A stretch of 64,000 nucleotides of DNA from Flavihumibacter fluvii (GTDB taxonomy: Bacteria > Bacteroidota > Bacteroidia > Chitinophagales > Chitinophagaceae): positions 3,744,001 through 3,808,000 of the forward strand of contig NZ_CP092333.1 of NCBI RefSeq assembly GCF_018595675.2, in the 5' to 3' direction. Shown here piece by piece: positions 27,189 through 35,685 of the stretch. Both the position numbers and the translations under genes were made by a program. How positions within the stretch are numbered: position 1 is the stretch's first letter; every line of letters begins with the position of its first letter. A model generated the notes under the pieces. It saw only the letters and a program-made list of their open reading frames with translations, had not been told where the DNA came from and searched no databases.

Positions 27189-27590
27189 ATGATGTTTTCC
27201 CAGATCAGATCATACGACAACTATATTGTTGCCAACCTGCAACTGAACCTGCTGAAGGATCATGGTATTTCCTGTTACCTCCAGGATGAACATACTATTA
27301 CAATAGATCCTTTACTGAGCCCGGCTATTGGTGGGATGAAACTCATGGTGGTGGACAATGACATGGAAAAAGCCAGCGAGCTCCTCGATTCTGTGGAAGA
27401 TGATTACCTCAAAACCGTGGCTTGTCCGGTTTGCCACCACACTTCCCTTGAAAAAATAACGCATGTTGATCATCCAACCGGATTTTGGCCAAAATTAAAA
27501 AACCGGTTGATCGGTGGTTCTCCTGCTTCTTTTAAAACCTACTACCATTGCACCTCTTGTGACCAAACCTTTTCTTCCCTTCCCGTTTGA
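27189..27590 (+). CDS. DUF2007 domain protein with C-terminal zinc ribbon
   Basis: The 133-residue protein starts with a DUF2007 domain (about residues 5-68; markers YIVANLQLNLLKDHGISCY and LSPAIGGMKLMVVD), a small fold sometimes called putative signal-transducing protein. A separate C-terminal part has two cysteine pairs, CPVC (near 77-80) and CTSC (near 122-125), with histidines between, forming a likely zinc ribbon. The function is unknown. It follows dnaN by 11 nt and is probably co-transcribed with it. Confidence 0.8.
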   Translation: MMFSQIRSYDNYIVANLQLNLLKDHGISCYLQDEHTITIDPLLSPAIGGMKLMVVDNDMEKASELLDSVEDDYLKTVACPVCHHTSLEKITHVDHPTGFWPKLKNRLIGGSPASFKTYYHCTSCDQTFSSLPV

Positions 27591-27636
27591 GCGGAGAATG
27601 GAAATCCTTTCTTAATTTAACAGGAAGATTGCCATT

Positions 27637-28455
27637 ATGGAAAAATTCATGGAATACTGGTCACATATTCCTTCCGCCCACCGTGTACTGATATTAATGG
27701 GCGGAATGATTTTTTTCTGGTTGCTGGAAGGCTACTATCCCTTATTCAAATTTTCTTTTAACCGCATAAAACATGCGGGTGTCAACCTGGTCTTTTTAGC
27801 GACTACGCTCGTGTTGAATTTGATCTTCGGTTTTTACACCATTAAGATCTGCCAGTATACCGTTGACCACCACTTCGGGTTACTGAACTGGCTGCAATGG
27901 CCGCTTTGGGTGGAAGTGGTCATCGGTGTTTTTATGATGGATTTCTTCGGGCAATATATGCCGCACTGGTTGATGCATAAAGTGAAGTTCATGTGGAAAT
28001 TCCATATGGTTCACCATAGTGATACCAAGGTAGATGTTACAACAGGAACCCGGCACCACCCGGGTGAGTGGTTGTTCCGTGAAACCGCAGCAATCGTTGG
28101 CATCCTGGTGTTGGGACTTCCCGTGGGTATGTATTTTTTATACCGCGGCTGTGCTGCTTTATTTACTCATTTCAACCATGCTAATATCCGTGTGCCCCTG
28201 CTGGTTGACAAACCCATCAGCTGGATCTTTGTTTCCCCGAACATGCATAAGGCGCACCACCATTTTCAACGGCCATTGACCGACTCCAATTACAGCAATA
28301 TTTTTTCTTTGTGGGACCGGTTCTTCGGCACATTTGTTTACGTTGACCCGCATCACCTAAGATATGGTCTGGATGTTCTTGAAGATAGTACCGATGAAAA
28401 CCTGGACTACCAGTTCAAACTTCCTTTCAACCCCAACATTAAAACAGACTATTAA
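27637..28455 (+). CDS. Sterol desaturase / fatty acid hydroxylase family protein
   Basis: This 272-residue integral membrane protein has four to five helices and the di-iron histidine boxes of the family: HWLMH (about residues 110-114), HMVHH (about 123-127) and NMHKAHHHF (about 208-216). Members hydroxylate or desaturate lipids. Bacteroidota homologues may act on fatty acids, carotenoids or sphingolipid-like molecules; the substrate is not readable from sequence. Confidence 0.88.
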   Translation: MEKFMEYWSHIPSAHRVLILMGGMIFFWLLEGYYPLFKFSFNRIKHAGVNLVFLATTLVLNLIFGFYTIKICQYTVDHHFGLLNWLQWPLWVEVVIGVFMMDFFGQYMPHWLMHKVKFMWKFHMVHHSDTKVDVTTGTRHHPGEWLFRETAAIVGILVLGLPVGMYFLYRGCAALFTHFNHANIRVPLLVDKPISWIFVSPNMHKAHHHFQRPLTDSNYSNIFSLWDRFFGTFVYVDPHHLRYGLDVLEDSTDENLDYQFKLPFNPNIKTDY

Positions 28456-28456
28456 G

Positions 28457-29185
28457 ATGGGAAAAACAATTGCGATGATTCCGGCAAGATATGATGCTAC
28501 CCGTTTTCCGGGAAAGCTGATGAAAATGCTGGGGGATAAAACCGTGATCCGGCGGGCCTATGAAAATACACTCGGGACCGGCTTGTTTGACGAAGTTAGT
28601 GTGGTCACGGACAGTGAGATTATTTTCGATGAGATCAGTAAGATCGGGGGCATTGTCAGAATGAGTATCGGAACCCACGAAAGCGGAAGTGACCGCATTG
28701 CTGAAGCGGTAAAGGATATGGATGTTGACATCATCTTAAATGTGCAGGGCGATATGCCTTTTGTAAAAAAAGGACCCCTGGTTAAACTGCTGGATGTATT
28801 TAAGGATCCCGCAGTGCAGGTGGGTTCCCTGATGCAGGAAGTGCACGAAGAATCGGCCATTAAAAATCCCAATGTTGTAAAAGTGGTGGTGGACCGGCAG
28901 ATGAATTCCTTATTGTTCAGCCGTAGTCCTATTCCATATCCGCGCAGCACCGATATCCCCATTACCTGGTATGAACACGTTGGCGTTTATGCATACAGGA
29001 AAGCAGCACTTATGAATTTTACCAAATGGCCAATGACACCTCTGGAATCCGCTGAAAAGATTGAATGTTTGCGTTACCTGGAATATGGGATTCCTTTGAA
29101 AATGGTGGTTACAGAATATATGGGTGTAAATATCGATACCCCTGAAGACATGGAAAAAGCACTGCAGTTAATTAACCTTAAATAA
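28457..29185 (+). CDS. kdsB: 3-deoxy-manno-octulosonate cytidylyltransferase KdsB
   Basis: The 242-residue enzyme activates Kdo to CMP-Kdo for lipopolysaccharide inner core. It begins with the nucleotidyltransferase motif [15 protein letters not shown] (about residues 7-21) and has NVQGDMPFV near residue 94-102. The ATG at 28457 is one base after the preceding stop, so it is likely co-transcribed with the desaturase-family gene. kdsD, the enzyme two steps upstream in the Kdo pathway, is in this window at 52.7 kb, so Kdo synthesis is dispersed. Confidence 0.94.
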   Translation: MGKTIAMIPARYDATRFPGKLMKMLGDKTVIRRAYENTLGTGLFDEVSVVTDSEIIFDEISKIGGIVRMSIGTHESGSDRIAEAVKDMDVDIILNVQGDMPFVKKGPLVKLLDVFKDPAVQVGSLMQEVHEESAIKNPNVVKVVVDRQMNSLLFSRSPIPYPRSTDIPITWYEHVGVYAYRKAALMNFTKWPMTPLESAEKIECLRYLEYGIPLKMVVTEYMGVNIDTPEDMEKALQLINLK

Positions 29186-29193
29186 ACCCTCGT

Positions 29194-29889
29194 ATGAATC
29201 AGACTAAACCTTTACTCGCAGAATTTCTGGGAACAGCCTGGCTGGTGTTAGGCGGATGTGGAAGTGCTGTCCTGGCTGCCGCCTTTCCGGCTGTTGGAAT
29301 TGGTCTTTTAGGTGTTTCGCTGGCTTTTGGATTAACGGTTGTGACCATTGCCTACGCACTAGGACCGATCTCCGGCGCACACCTCAATCCGGCCGTTTCC
29401 ATTGGATTATGGGCTGCCGGAAAATTTAATGTCGGTTCTTTAGTGGGTTATATTATTGCCCAGGTATTGGGGGGTATTGCTGGTGCCGGAATTTTATATT
29501 TAATTGCTTCTGGCCAGGACGGGTTTTCACTAACCGGAGGCTTTGCCGCCAACGGATTTGGGGAACATAGTCCGGGTAAATACAGTATGTCTGCTGCCCT
29601 GGTCTGTGAAATAGCGATGACCTTTTTCTTTCTGCTGATCATTCTAGGCGCAACAGCAAAACGTGCCAGCGCCGGATTTGGGGGGTTGGCAATTGGCCTT
29701 GGACTTACCCTGATCCACCTTATTAGTATCCCGGTAACCAATACCTCTGTGAATCCGGCTCGCAGCACCAGCCAGGCAATTTTTGTCGGCGATTGGGCTA
29801 TCGGCCAGCTTTGGTTATTCTGGGTGGCTCCAATTGCCGGGGCTTTATTGGCCGGCTTCGTTTACAAGTATTTCTTCGGGGAGGAATAA
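29194..29889 (+). CDS. aqpZ: Aquaporin Z
   Basis: The 231-residue channel has six transmembrane helices and both pore NPA motifs, in [10 protein letters not shown] (about residues 63-72) and [10 protein letters not shown] (about 184-193), plus the conserved histidine in TLIHLIS of helix 5. An Arg directly after the second NPA fits the selectivity filter of water-specific aquaporins. It follows kdsB by 8 nt. The family prediction is firm; water selectivity is inferred from these residues. Confidence 0.93.
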   Translation: MNQTKPLLAEFLGTAWLVLGGCGSAVLAAAFPAVGIGLLGVSLAFGLTVVTIAYALGPISGAHLNPAVSIGLWAAGKFNVGSLVGYIIAQVLGGIAGAGILYLIASGQDGFSLTGGFAANGFGEHSPGKYSMSAALVCEIAMTFFFLLIILGATAKRASAGFGGLAIGLGLTLIHLISIPVTNTSVNPARSTSQAIFVGDWAIGQLWLFWVAPIAGALLAGFVYKYFFGEE

Positions 29890-29908
29890 CCCCGGGTTAT
29901 TTCTTTTT
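29885..29908. terminator. bidirectional hairpin between aqpZ and the DUF2480 gene
   Basis: AATAACC (29885-29891) pairs with GGTTATT (29895-29901) around a 3-nt loop, followed on the plus strand by TCTTTTTAT. It overlaps the stop codons of both convergent genes. Confidence 0.55.
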
Positions 29909-30403
29909 ATATACCGGGACAGTACTGCATGGTTCTCCATACATAATGGTTTTGGCGACCGGTCGCAGGAGGCTGGTTATTTCCAGGTAGGCGAAATCTC
30001 CAATGGGGGTTTCGCCACATCCTTTTACCACCACCCGCTTATCCAGGAATTCCTTCGGATCTATTTGCCTGATTCTTTCCAGGAAAAGTTTTTTATGAAA
30101 ATCATCAGCAGTTCCCAGGAATAATTCCCTGGCATAGGGTTCCAATGCGGCAGCTACCAGCATATATGCCCAAACCGGGATGATGGCATCCGCACTGCAG
30201 GTTATCGCCACATACTTATCCTGGTATTGGCTGCAATCGAGATTTTTCATGGCTTCCCTGAAATCTTTTTCTTTCAGGATGAGTTCCATGAAGAGATAAT
30301 TTTTGAGATCAAACGTCACGATGGTTTCCCGCGGATAATAGGTTTCCAGGTCCAATGTAACCAGTCCGCTTTCTGCCACTTTATTCACAATCACATCTGA
30401 CAT
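29897..30403 (-). CDS. DUF2480 family protein
   Basis: This 168-residue protein is the Bacteroidota-specific DUF2480 family member. Recognisable blocks are SGLVTLDLETYYP near the N-terminus, IPVWAYMLVA in the middle, and VVKGCGETPIGDFAYLEIT near the C-terminus. No function is established. It has no signal peptide and no membrane segment, so it is probably cytoplasmic. It is transcribed on its own; about 120 nt upstream lies the terminator of the PpiD-like gene. Confidence 0.82.
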   Translation of the reverse strand: MSDVIVNKVAESGLVTLDLETYYPRETIVTFDLKNYLFMELILKEKDFREAMKNLDCSQYQDKYVAITCSADAIIPVWAYMLVAAALEPYARELFLGTADDFHKKLFLERIRQIDPKEFLDKRVVVKGCGETPIGDFAYLEITSLLRPVAKTIMYGEPCSTVPVYKKK

Positions 30404-30460
30404 AATGCAGGATTTATATCAATAACAATTTTACAGGTATAAAGTTACGGCCAAAACCAA

Positions 30461-30486
30461 AAAAGCGGCCGTATGGACCGCTTTTC
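30461..30486 (-). terminator. terminator of the PpiD-like gene
   Basis: On the minus strand AAAAGCGG pairs with CCGCTTTT (30478-30485 with 30461-30468), extended by GG/CC pairs with one bulge, and is followed by TTTTGG. It lies 37 nt past the stop of the gene ending at 30522. Confidence 0.65.
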
Positions 30487-30521
30487 TGTTATTCTTTCAT
30501 TTCTCCGTAGATCGTGATGGT

Positions 30522-32633
30522 CTATAATATTTTAGCCCGTTCATCTTTCACGGTTGCCCCTTTCCGGAGTGATTCTACCGACCTGAAACCACTCATCTGG
30601 CGCATCTGCTGCATCTGTGCATTACGCTGTTCATCCGGGTTTACACCACCATCTGCCATTGCAGAAACATTGGTGGATTGAATCACATATACTCCTCCAT
30701 TTCCGGCAATGGGTACCGAAATCTTGGCCTGGTTGGCTTTATTGAAGGCAGCACCAATTACTTTAGGTTCCTGCCCGATATTTGGTATAAATGGTGCGGA
30801 AAATTTAATGCTGTCTGTGTGTTGCACGGTCTGTTGTGTTGCCGTTGCAATCGCATCGAGGGTTGCTGCTGTTCCGATTTTTTTCCTGATCTGCTCTGCT
30901 TTTTTCTGGTTCCTGATGATGAATTCAACCTGCGGCCGCGCTTTTGCAACACTCATGGTTCCTGCTGCATTTATTTCAGTAAGTACTGCAACCACATATT
31001 TGTCTTCAATATTTACCGGCTCTGATACTTCCCCGATTTTTGCATCATTGATCCATCGAACGAGTTGCCTGCTGGATCCCAAACCGGGGATCATTATATC
31101 ATTTGGCTTGATCTCCGTTGCAATCAGTTTGGTGAGTTTATTTTTTGCAACAGTTTCATCAAATGCTTTCTGGTTACGGCTTTCCCCGGCGAATTGATTG
31201 GCCAGGCCGGATGCCGCATTTTCAGTCTCAGTACTTGGGATGATCGCGCGACTGAGGTAGGCCACTTTATAGGCCTGTTCAAAATTCTTCTGGTTTAAGA
31301 TCTCTATATAATGGTATCCGAAACTTGTCTTCACCACTTTCTTTTCTCCTGTTGTTCCATAGAAGATAAATTCAGCAAATTCTTTGGCAAGGGTACCAAA
31401 CTGCTGTGAGCTGAATGAATATTCACCTCCTTTATCCTTACTTCCCTGGTCGTCACTGTATTTAAGCGCCAGGGCTGCAAAATCTGCACCGCCCTTAATA
31501 GCGGCCTGTATACTGTCGATCCTTTTTTCTGCGATACTATCCGGTACAGCCTGGTTGCTGATCAGGATGTGTCGGCATTTTACACTATCCGCCAGGGTGC
31601 GCTTCCCGATCATTTTTGCGATTACAATATTCCGGGAATCCAGGTAGGGTCCATAAACCACACCATCTGCAAGGTTCCTGATGGTATCTGCATTTGGTAC
31701 CTGCAATTTTGATTTTACAACATAGCCGTCATAAAATGTCAGTTCACTATTGTTACGCACCAAAAAGGCTGCCGGATCCGGCGCTGCTGCAAAATCAGCG
31801 CGAAGGTTGTCGAGGGTTGTTCTCAGCGCATTTGTATCGGCTGCTGTTGGTGCTGCACTGAACGCTACATAACTTATTCCCCGGCTGGCTTCTTGCTTAT
31901 ATTCTTCCTTATGTTTTGAAATATATGCCTCAATATCTGCATCACTTACTTTAACCTCAGCAGCACTGTCACTCACGGTTGAATACGGGACGGCCACAAA
32001 ATTTACTGCAGCCAGCTGGCTGTTGTCAGCAATGGTCTTTTCTGCCATCCACTTTGGTACATAATAAGTATTACCTAAAAGCGACGCATATTTTTCACGC
32101 ATCCTGGAATCTACCAGTGCTGGTAAATATACCTCGCTGAAATTCTGCGCCATGGCATTATCCTTTTGCTTCCGTAGGTTAGCTATTGCTGCTTTAGCGG
32201 CATTGGCATCATAATTTCCCTGGGCATCTGAAAACTGCTGCCGGATATCCTGCGGCGGATTTGCGCCGAACAACATATCGTCAAGTTCTTTGGGGGTTAC
32301 GGTAATCCCCAGTTTTTTATATTCAGCATTCAGCACGTTTTCTTCCACGAACTGGTTCCACACCTGTTCCTGGATATTCTGGCGCATGGCCTCATTCATT
32401 GGATACCCCTGCTGCTGGTATTGGTTTTCATACTGCTGCACTTTTTTCTGGTATTCAATATATTCTATCTTATTACCGTTGACGGATCCTAAGGTTGTTT
32501 CATTTCCTCCTAAAAGTCCGCGACCGCTTTTACCTACAAAAGCGTCCATTAACAGGAATCCCAATAAACTCAGCGCAATTACGCCAAATACCAGCCACGC
32601 TGCCTTGTCCCTGATGTTCTGAATGATCGACAT
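30522..32633 (-). CDS. PpiD-like membrane-anchored peptidylprolyl isomerase
   Basis: The 703-residue protein has one N-terminal transmembrane anchor (residues about 13-31), a SurA N-terminal-like chaperone region (about 45-250), and a parvulin rotamase domain (about 345-450; marker GGADFAALALKYSDDQGSKDKGG and the YHYIEIL strand). A long C-terminal helical and beta region follows. This is the layout of PpiD, a periplasmic folding factor for outer-membrane and secreted proteins. A glutamine-rich stretch (YENQYQQQGYP) lies near residue 68. Confidence 0.87.
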   Translation of the reverse strand: MSIIQNIRDKAAWLVFGVIALSLLGFLLMDAFVGKSGRGLLGGNETTLGSVNGNKIEYIEYQKKVQQYENQYQQQGYPMNEAMRQNIQEQVWNQFVEENVLNAEYKKLGITVTPKELDDMLFGANPPQDIRQQFSDAQGNYDANAAKAAIANLRKQKDNAMAQNFSEVYLPALVDSRMREKYASLLGNTYYVPKWMAEKTIADNSQLAAVNFVAVPYSTVSDSAAEVKVSDADIEAYISKHKEEYKQEASRGISYVAFSAAPTAADTNALRTTLDNLRADFAAAPDPAAFLVRNNSELTFYDGYVVKSKLQVPNADTIRNLADGVVYGPYLDSRNIVIAKMIGKRTLADSVKCRHILISNQAVPDSIAEKRIDSIQAAIKGGADFAALALKYSDDQGSKDKGGEYSFSSQQFGTLAKEFAEFIFYGTTGEKKVVKTSFGYHYIEILNQKNFEQAYKVAYLSRAIIPSTETENAASGLANQFAGESRNQKAFDETVAKNKLTKLIATEIKPNDIMIPGLGSSRQLVRWINDAKIGEVSEPVNIEDKYVVAVLTEINAAGTMSVAKARPQVEFIIRNQKKAEQIRKKIGTAATLDAIATATQQTVQHTDSIKFSAPFIPNIGQEPKVIGAAFNKANQAKISVPIAGNGGVYVIQSTNVSAMADGGVNPDEQRNAQMQQMRQMSGFRSVESLRKGATVKDERAKIL

Positions 32634-32639
32634 GGTTTC

Positions 32640-33240
32640 TCTTAATTATAATATTATATGGTTGTCCAAAAAATGAGTGGCGAAAATAAGGAAATTCGCC
32701 ATATGAACAAATTGTGGAAAAGGGTCTCAAAATCGCTACAAATCAGCATTTCAGCCCATATGTAATCGGGCAGCGCCCGAATTTCCTTTTATTATATATA
32801 TATTATTAACTATATTATTAAAATCAGGTTGTTCCACGTTTATTTTGGCTTGTGAAACCTGTTTACACAACTAATTGTGGAAAGGATGTAAAATTCGTGG
32901 ATAAGCCAGGCATTTATTCTTTGAAGAAGAGGATAAGTATGGAACAAATAAACCAATTTCCCGGGCGCATTAAAGGAACTGCTAACAAACCATTACTTAT
33001 ACCTTTACTTTACACAGTCCCTGCTAAAATTAATTGTACAGTACTTCTTCATTTCCACAACTGTTAACAAGGCGCATTTGTTGAATGGTACAAAGGGTTT
33101 AGTGTTGTTGATTTTTTGTGGATTATGGTGGATAAGCAACTAATTTTGATACCAGCAACTGTTTTAAAATTTATTATCCCCATATCCACAGCCCTAATAA
33201 TAATAGGTTTATTTTAATAATTATTTATTATAGTATATTA
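32640..33240. other. candidate chromosomal replication origin region
   Basis: This 600-nt gene-free gap is markedly AT-rich and contains many DnaA-box-like 9-mers (consensus TTWTNCACA). There is one exact match at 32713-32721 (minus) and single-mismatch matches at 32861-32869, 32876-32884 (minus), 32896-32904 (minus), 33008-33016, 33051-33059, 33117-33125 (minus), 33127-33135 (minus) and 33182-33190. Two long A+T tracts (32786-32823 and 33195-33240) could serve as unwinding elements. A perfect box TTATCCACA also lies just beyond nadA at 34280-34288. dnaN at 26 kb and parS-like sites at 37.6 kb are nearby. dnaA itself is not in the window, which is common outside the classical arrangement. Confidence 0.6.
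32766..32780. repeat. GC-rich hairpin within the AT-rich origin-like gap
   Basis: TCGGGC pairs with GCCCGA around AGC, a perfect 6-bp stem directly before the AT tract at 32786. It may be a terminator-like end or a structural element at the edge of an unwinding region. Confidence 0.4.
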
Positions 33241-33242
33241 CT

Positions 33243-34259
33243 ATGGCAGTTATGAACATCGAATCAGCTTTGACAAATGTCCCGCGCGTCGGTTTCCTCG
33301 ATATTGAAATTGATCCGCAAATGGATTTGTTCCATGAGATCGAAAGACTTAAAAAGGAAAAGAATGCGATCATACTGGCGCATTACTACCAGGAGCCCGA
33401 TATCCAGGATGTGGCGGATTATATCGGGGATAGCCTTGGACTGGCTCAACAGGCTGAAAAGACCACTGCAGATATCATTGTTTTTGCCGGTGTCCATTTC
33501 ATGGCGGAAACAGCCAAGATCCTGAATCCCTCTAAAAAAGTTTTATTGCCTGATCTCAAGGCAGGATGCTCCCTGGCCGATTCTGCACCTGCTGATCTGT
33601 TCACAGCGTTTAAAAAGCAGCATCCTAACCATATCGTTATTTCGTACATCAATTGCTCCGCCGAAATAAAAGCACTTAGTGATATCATTTGCACAAGTGG
33701 AAATGCAGAAAAAATAATTGATAGTGTTCCTGCTGACCAGCCGATCATTTTTGCACCGGATAAAAACCTTGGGGCCTACCTCAACAAGAAAACCGGCCGC
33801 AATATGGTGCTTTGGAATGGTGCCTGTATGGTGCATGAAATTTTCAGCCTTGAAAAAATAACCCGGCTGAAGATCAGGCATCCAAATGCAAAATTGATTG
33901 CCCACCCGGAATGTGAAGACCCATTGTTGCGCATTGCGGACTTCATAGGGAGCACAACGCAGCTGCTTAAGTACTCACAGCAGGATTCGTCAAAAGAGTA
34001 CATTGTTGCGACGGAAACAGGCATTCTGCACCAGATGCAAAAAGCAAGTCCGGATAAAACATTTATTCCGGCTCCTCCTGATAATAGCTGTGCCTGCAAT
34101 GATTGTCCGCACATGAAATTGAATACCCTGGAAAAATTGTATTTGTGCATGGAATATGAAATTCCTGAAATTTTAATGGATGAATCTTTGCGGCTGGCTG
34201 CAAAAAAACCTATTGACCGGATGCTGGAAATCAGCAGGGCCGCTGGTTTGATCGGGTAA
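33243..34259 (+). CDS. nadA: Quinolinate synthase NadA
   Basis: This 338-residue enzyme condenses iminoaspartate with dihydroxyacetone phosphate to quinolinate, the entry into de novo NAD synthesis. It has the family start [18 protein letters not shown] (about residues 42-59) and the [4Fe-4S] cluster cysteines: KAGCSLAD near 115, NGACMVHE near 200, and the C-terminal CNDCPHM. nadB and nadC are not adjacent. It begins right after the origin-like gap. A perfect DnaA box follows 20 nt past the stop codon. Confidence 0.95.
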   Translation: MAVMNIESALTNVPRVGFLDIEIDPQMDLFHEIERLKKEKNAIILAHYYQEPDIQDVADYIGDSLGLAQQAEKTTADIIVFAGVHFMAETAKILNPSKKVLLPDLKAGCSLADSAPADLFTAFKKQHPNHIVISYINCSAEIKALSDIICTSGNAEKIIDSVPADQPIIFAPDKNLGAYLNKKTGRNMVLWNGACMVHEIFSLEKITRLKIRHPNAKLIAHPECEDPLLRIADFIGSTTQLLKYSQQDSSKEYIVATETGILHQMQKASPDKTFIPAPPDNSCACNDCPHMKLNTLEKLYLCMEYEIPEILMDESLRLAAKKPIDRMLEISRAAGLIG

Positions 34260-34279
34260 GAATGGAAATTAACAGTTGG

Positions 34280-34288
34280 TGTGGATAA
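34280..34288 (-). promoter_or_regulatory. perfect DnaA box (TTATCCACA on the minus strand)
   Basis: TGTGGATAA on the plus strand is an exact copy of the strong DnaA-box consensus. It lies in the gap between nadA and the DEAD-box helicase gene and adds to the cluster of boxes at 32.7-33.2 kb. The rest of this 170-nt gap shows no gene. Confidence 0.55.
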
Positions 34289-34430
34289 TTTTTACTAGGT
34301 TTGCAGTTCTGTACATCGCTCCCTCTATTCCGAATCCCACACTTCGTTATTGGTTGGTTCGTTTGTAAGGCAGGTAAAGTAACATCACCAATTGTTAGCC
34401 TTACCGTTTTTATCATTTAAATATTTTGTT

Positions 34431-35570
34431 TTGAATTTTTCGCAATTAGCGGTTATTGAGCCTATTTTAAAGGCGCTGACCGATGCTGGTTATACCCAGC
34501 CCACTCCCATCCAGGAAAAAGCTATTCCCGTTGTTTTAGGTAGAAAAGACTTGTTGGCCTGTGCCCAGACCGGTACCGGTAAAACAGCTGGCTTTGCCAT
34601 TCCTGTCCTTCAACTCCTGAAAGAAGACAAAGAAGCCGGTAAAAGATTTACCGGGATCCAGGTGCTTGTATTAACACCAACCCGTGAACTCGCTATCCAG
34701 GTGGAAGAGAGTTTTCGCAACTATGGCAAATACCTTGGATTTACAAGCATGACCATTTTTGGTGGTGTTTCGCAGGTCCCGCAGGTACAAACCTTACAGC
34801 GTGGTGTTGATATTTTAATTGCCACACCCGGACGCTTACTTGATTTGTTATCGCAGCATTTAATTTCGTTGAACCATCTCCGTTACTTCATCCTTGATGA
34901 GGCCGACCGTATGCTTGACATGGGATTTGTGCACGATGTTAAAAGGGTATTGAAAGTTATTCCGCAACAAAGGCAATCCTTGTTTTTCTCTGCTACAATG
35001 CCTGGTGAAATCAGGCAACTGGCGGACACTATTTTAAAAGCTCCGGTCAGCATTGCTGTTAACCCGGTGTCTTCTACGGTAGACCTGATAAGCCAGTATT
35101 TGTTCCATGTTGGTAAAGAGGATAAGCGGTTTTTATTAATGAACCTGCTGAATTCTGCTGACATTGAAACTGTACTTGTTTTCACCCGGACTAAATATGG
35201 CGCTGATAAAGTGGCCAAATTCCTGGTTCGTGAAGGTGTTCCTGCAGCGGCTATCCATGGGGATAAATCCCAGGGCGCACGCCAGCAGGCATTAAATAAT
35301 TTCAAGGATGGTAAGATCCGCGTGCTTGTCGCTACGGATATTGCTGCCCGTGGTATTGATATCGATGCCCTGGCCCATGTCATTAATTTTGATGTTCCCA
35401 ATGTGGCCGAAACCTATGTTCACCGTATTGGCCGGACCGGCCGTGCTGGTGCAACCGGAACCGCCATATCTTTTTGTGAGCCCGAAGAAAGGGCTTACGT
35501 AAGGGATATCGAAAAACTGATCGGAAAGAAAATACCCGTTCGGCAGGTGACGCAGGCCGCAGCGATTTAA
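34431..35570 (+). CDS. DEAD-box ATP-dependent RNA helicase (RhlE-like)
   Basis: The 379-residue protein holds all DEAD-box motifs: the Q motif region (TQPTPIQEKAIP), Walker A AQTGTGKT, PTRELAIQ, DEAD in LDEADRMLDMGF, SAT in FSATMP, and the C-terminal domain ending in HRIGRTGRAG. It has essentially no C-terminal extension, so it is the minimal form. No ATG fits the N-terminus. I used the TTG at 34431, which gives the family-typical start NFSQL; the frame opens upstream at another TTG (34392), so a non-ATG start is needed in either case. Confidence 0.9.
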   Translation: MNFSQLAVIEPILKALTDAGYTQPTPIQEKAIPVVLGRKDLLACAQTGTGKTAGFAIPVLQLLKEDKEAGKRFTGIQVLVLTPTRELAIQVEESFRNYGKYLGFTSMTIFGGVSQVPQVQTLQRGVDILIATPGRLLDLLSQHLISLNHLRYFILDEADRMLDMGFVHDVKRVLKVIPQQRQSLFFSATMPGEIRQLADTILKAPVSIAVNPVSSTVDLISQYLFHVGKEDKRFLLMNLLNSADIETVLVFTRTKYGADKVAKFLVREGVPAAAIHGDKSQGARQQALNNFKDGKIRVLVATDIAARGIDIDALAHVINFDVPNVAETYVHRIGRTGRAGATGTAISFCEPEERAYVRDIEKLIGKKIPVRQVTQAAAI

Positions 35571-35578
35571 GATAAGTG

Positions 35579-35642
35579 AATAAGTGAATAGGTCAATAGG
35601 TGAATGGTTTAATCTATTCACCTATTGACCTATTCACTTATT
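35579..35642. repeat. perfect 27-bp inverted repeat between convergent genes
   Basis: Positions 35579-35605 are exactly complementary to 35616-35642 around a 10-nt loop. The arms are built from short repeating units (GTGAATA, GGTCAATAG). The outer flanks GATAAGTGAATAAGTGAAT and TTGACCCATTCACTTTTTCC extend the similarity imperfectly. It sits between the ends of the helicase gene and the convergent mnmG gene and would act as a strong bidirectional terminator. The internal repetition suggests it grew by duplication. Confidence 0.85.
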
Positions 35643-35685
35643 GACCCATTCACTTTTTCCCCATAAATGTTTGATCCCCAACCCC

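Noticed and set aside
32852-33067. 71-residue frame in the gap before nadA
   Set aside because: It has no recognisable protein character and lies across several DnaA-box-like sites in AT-rich DNA.
35579-35642. Possible CRISPR array
   Set aside because: The repetition is a single inverted repeat with short internal units; there are no regularly spaced direct repeats with unique spacers and no cas genes.
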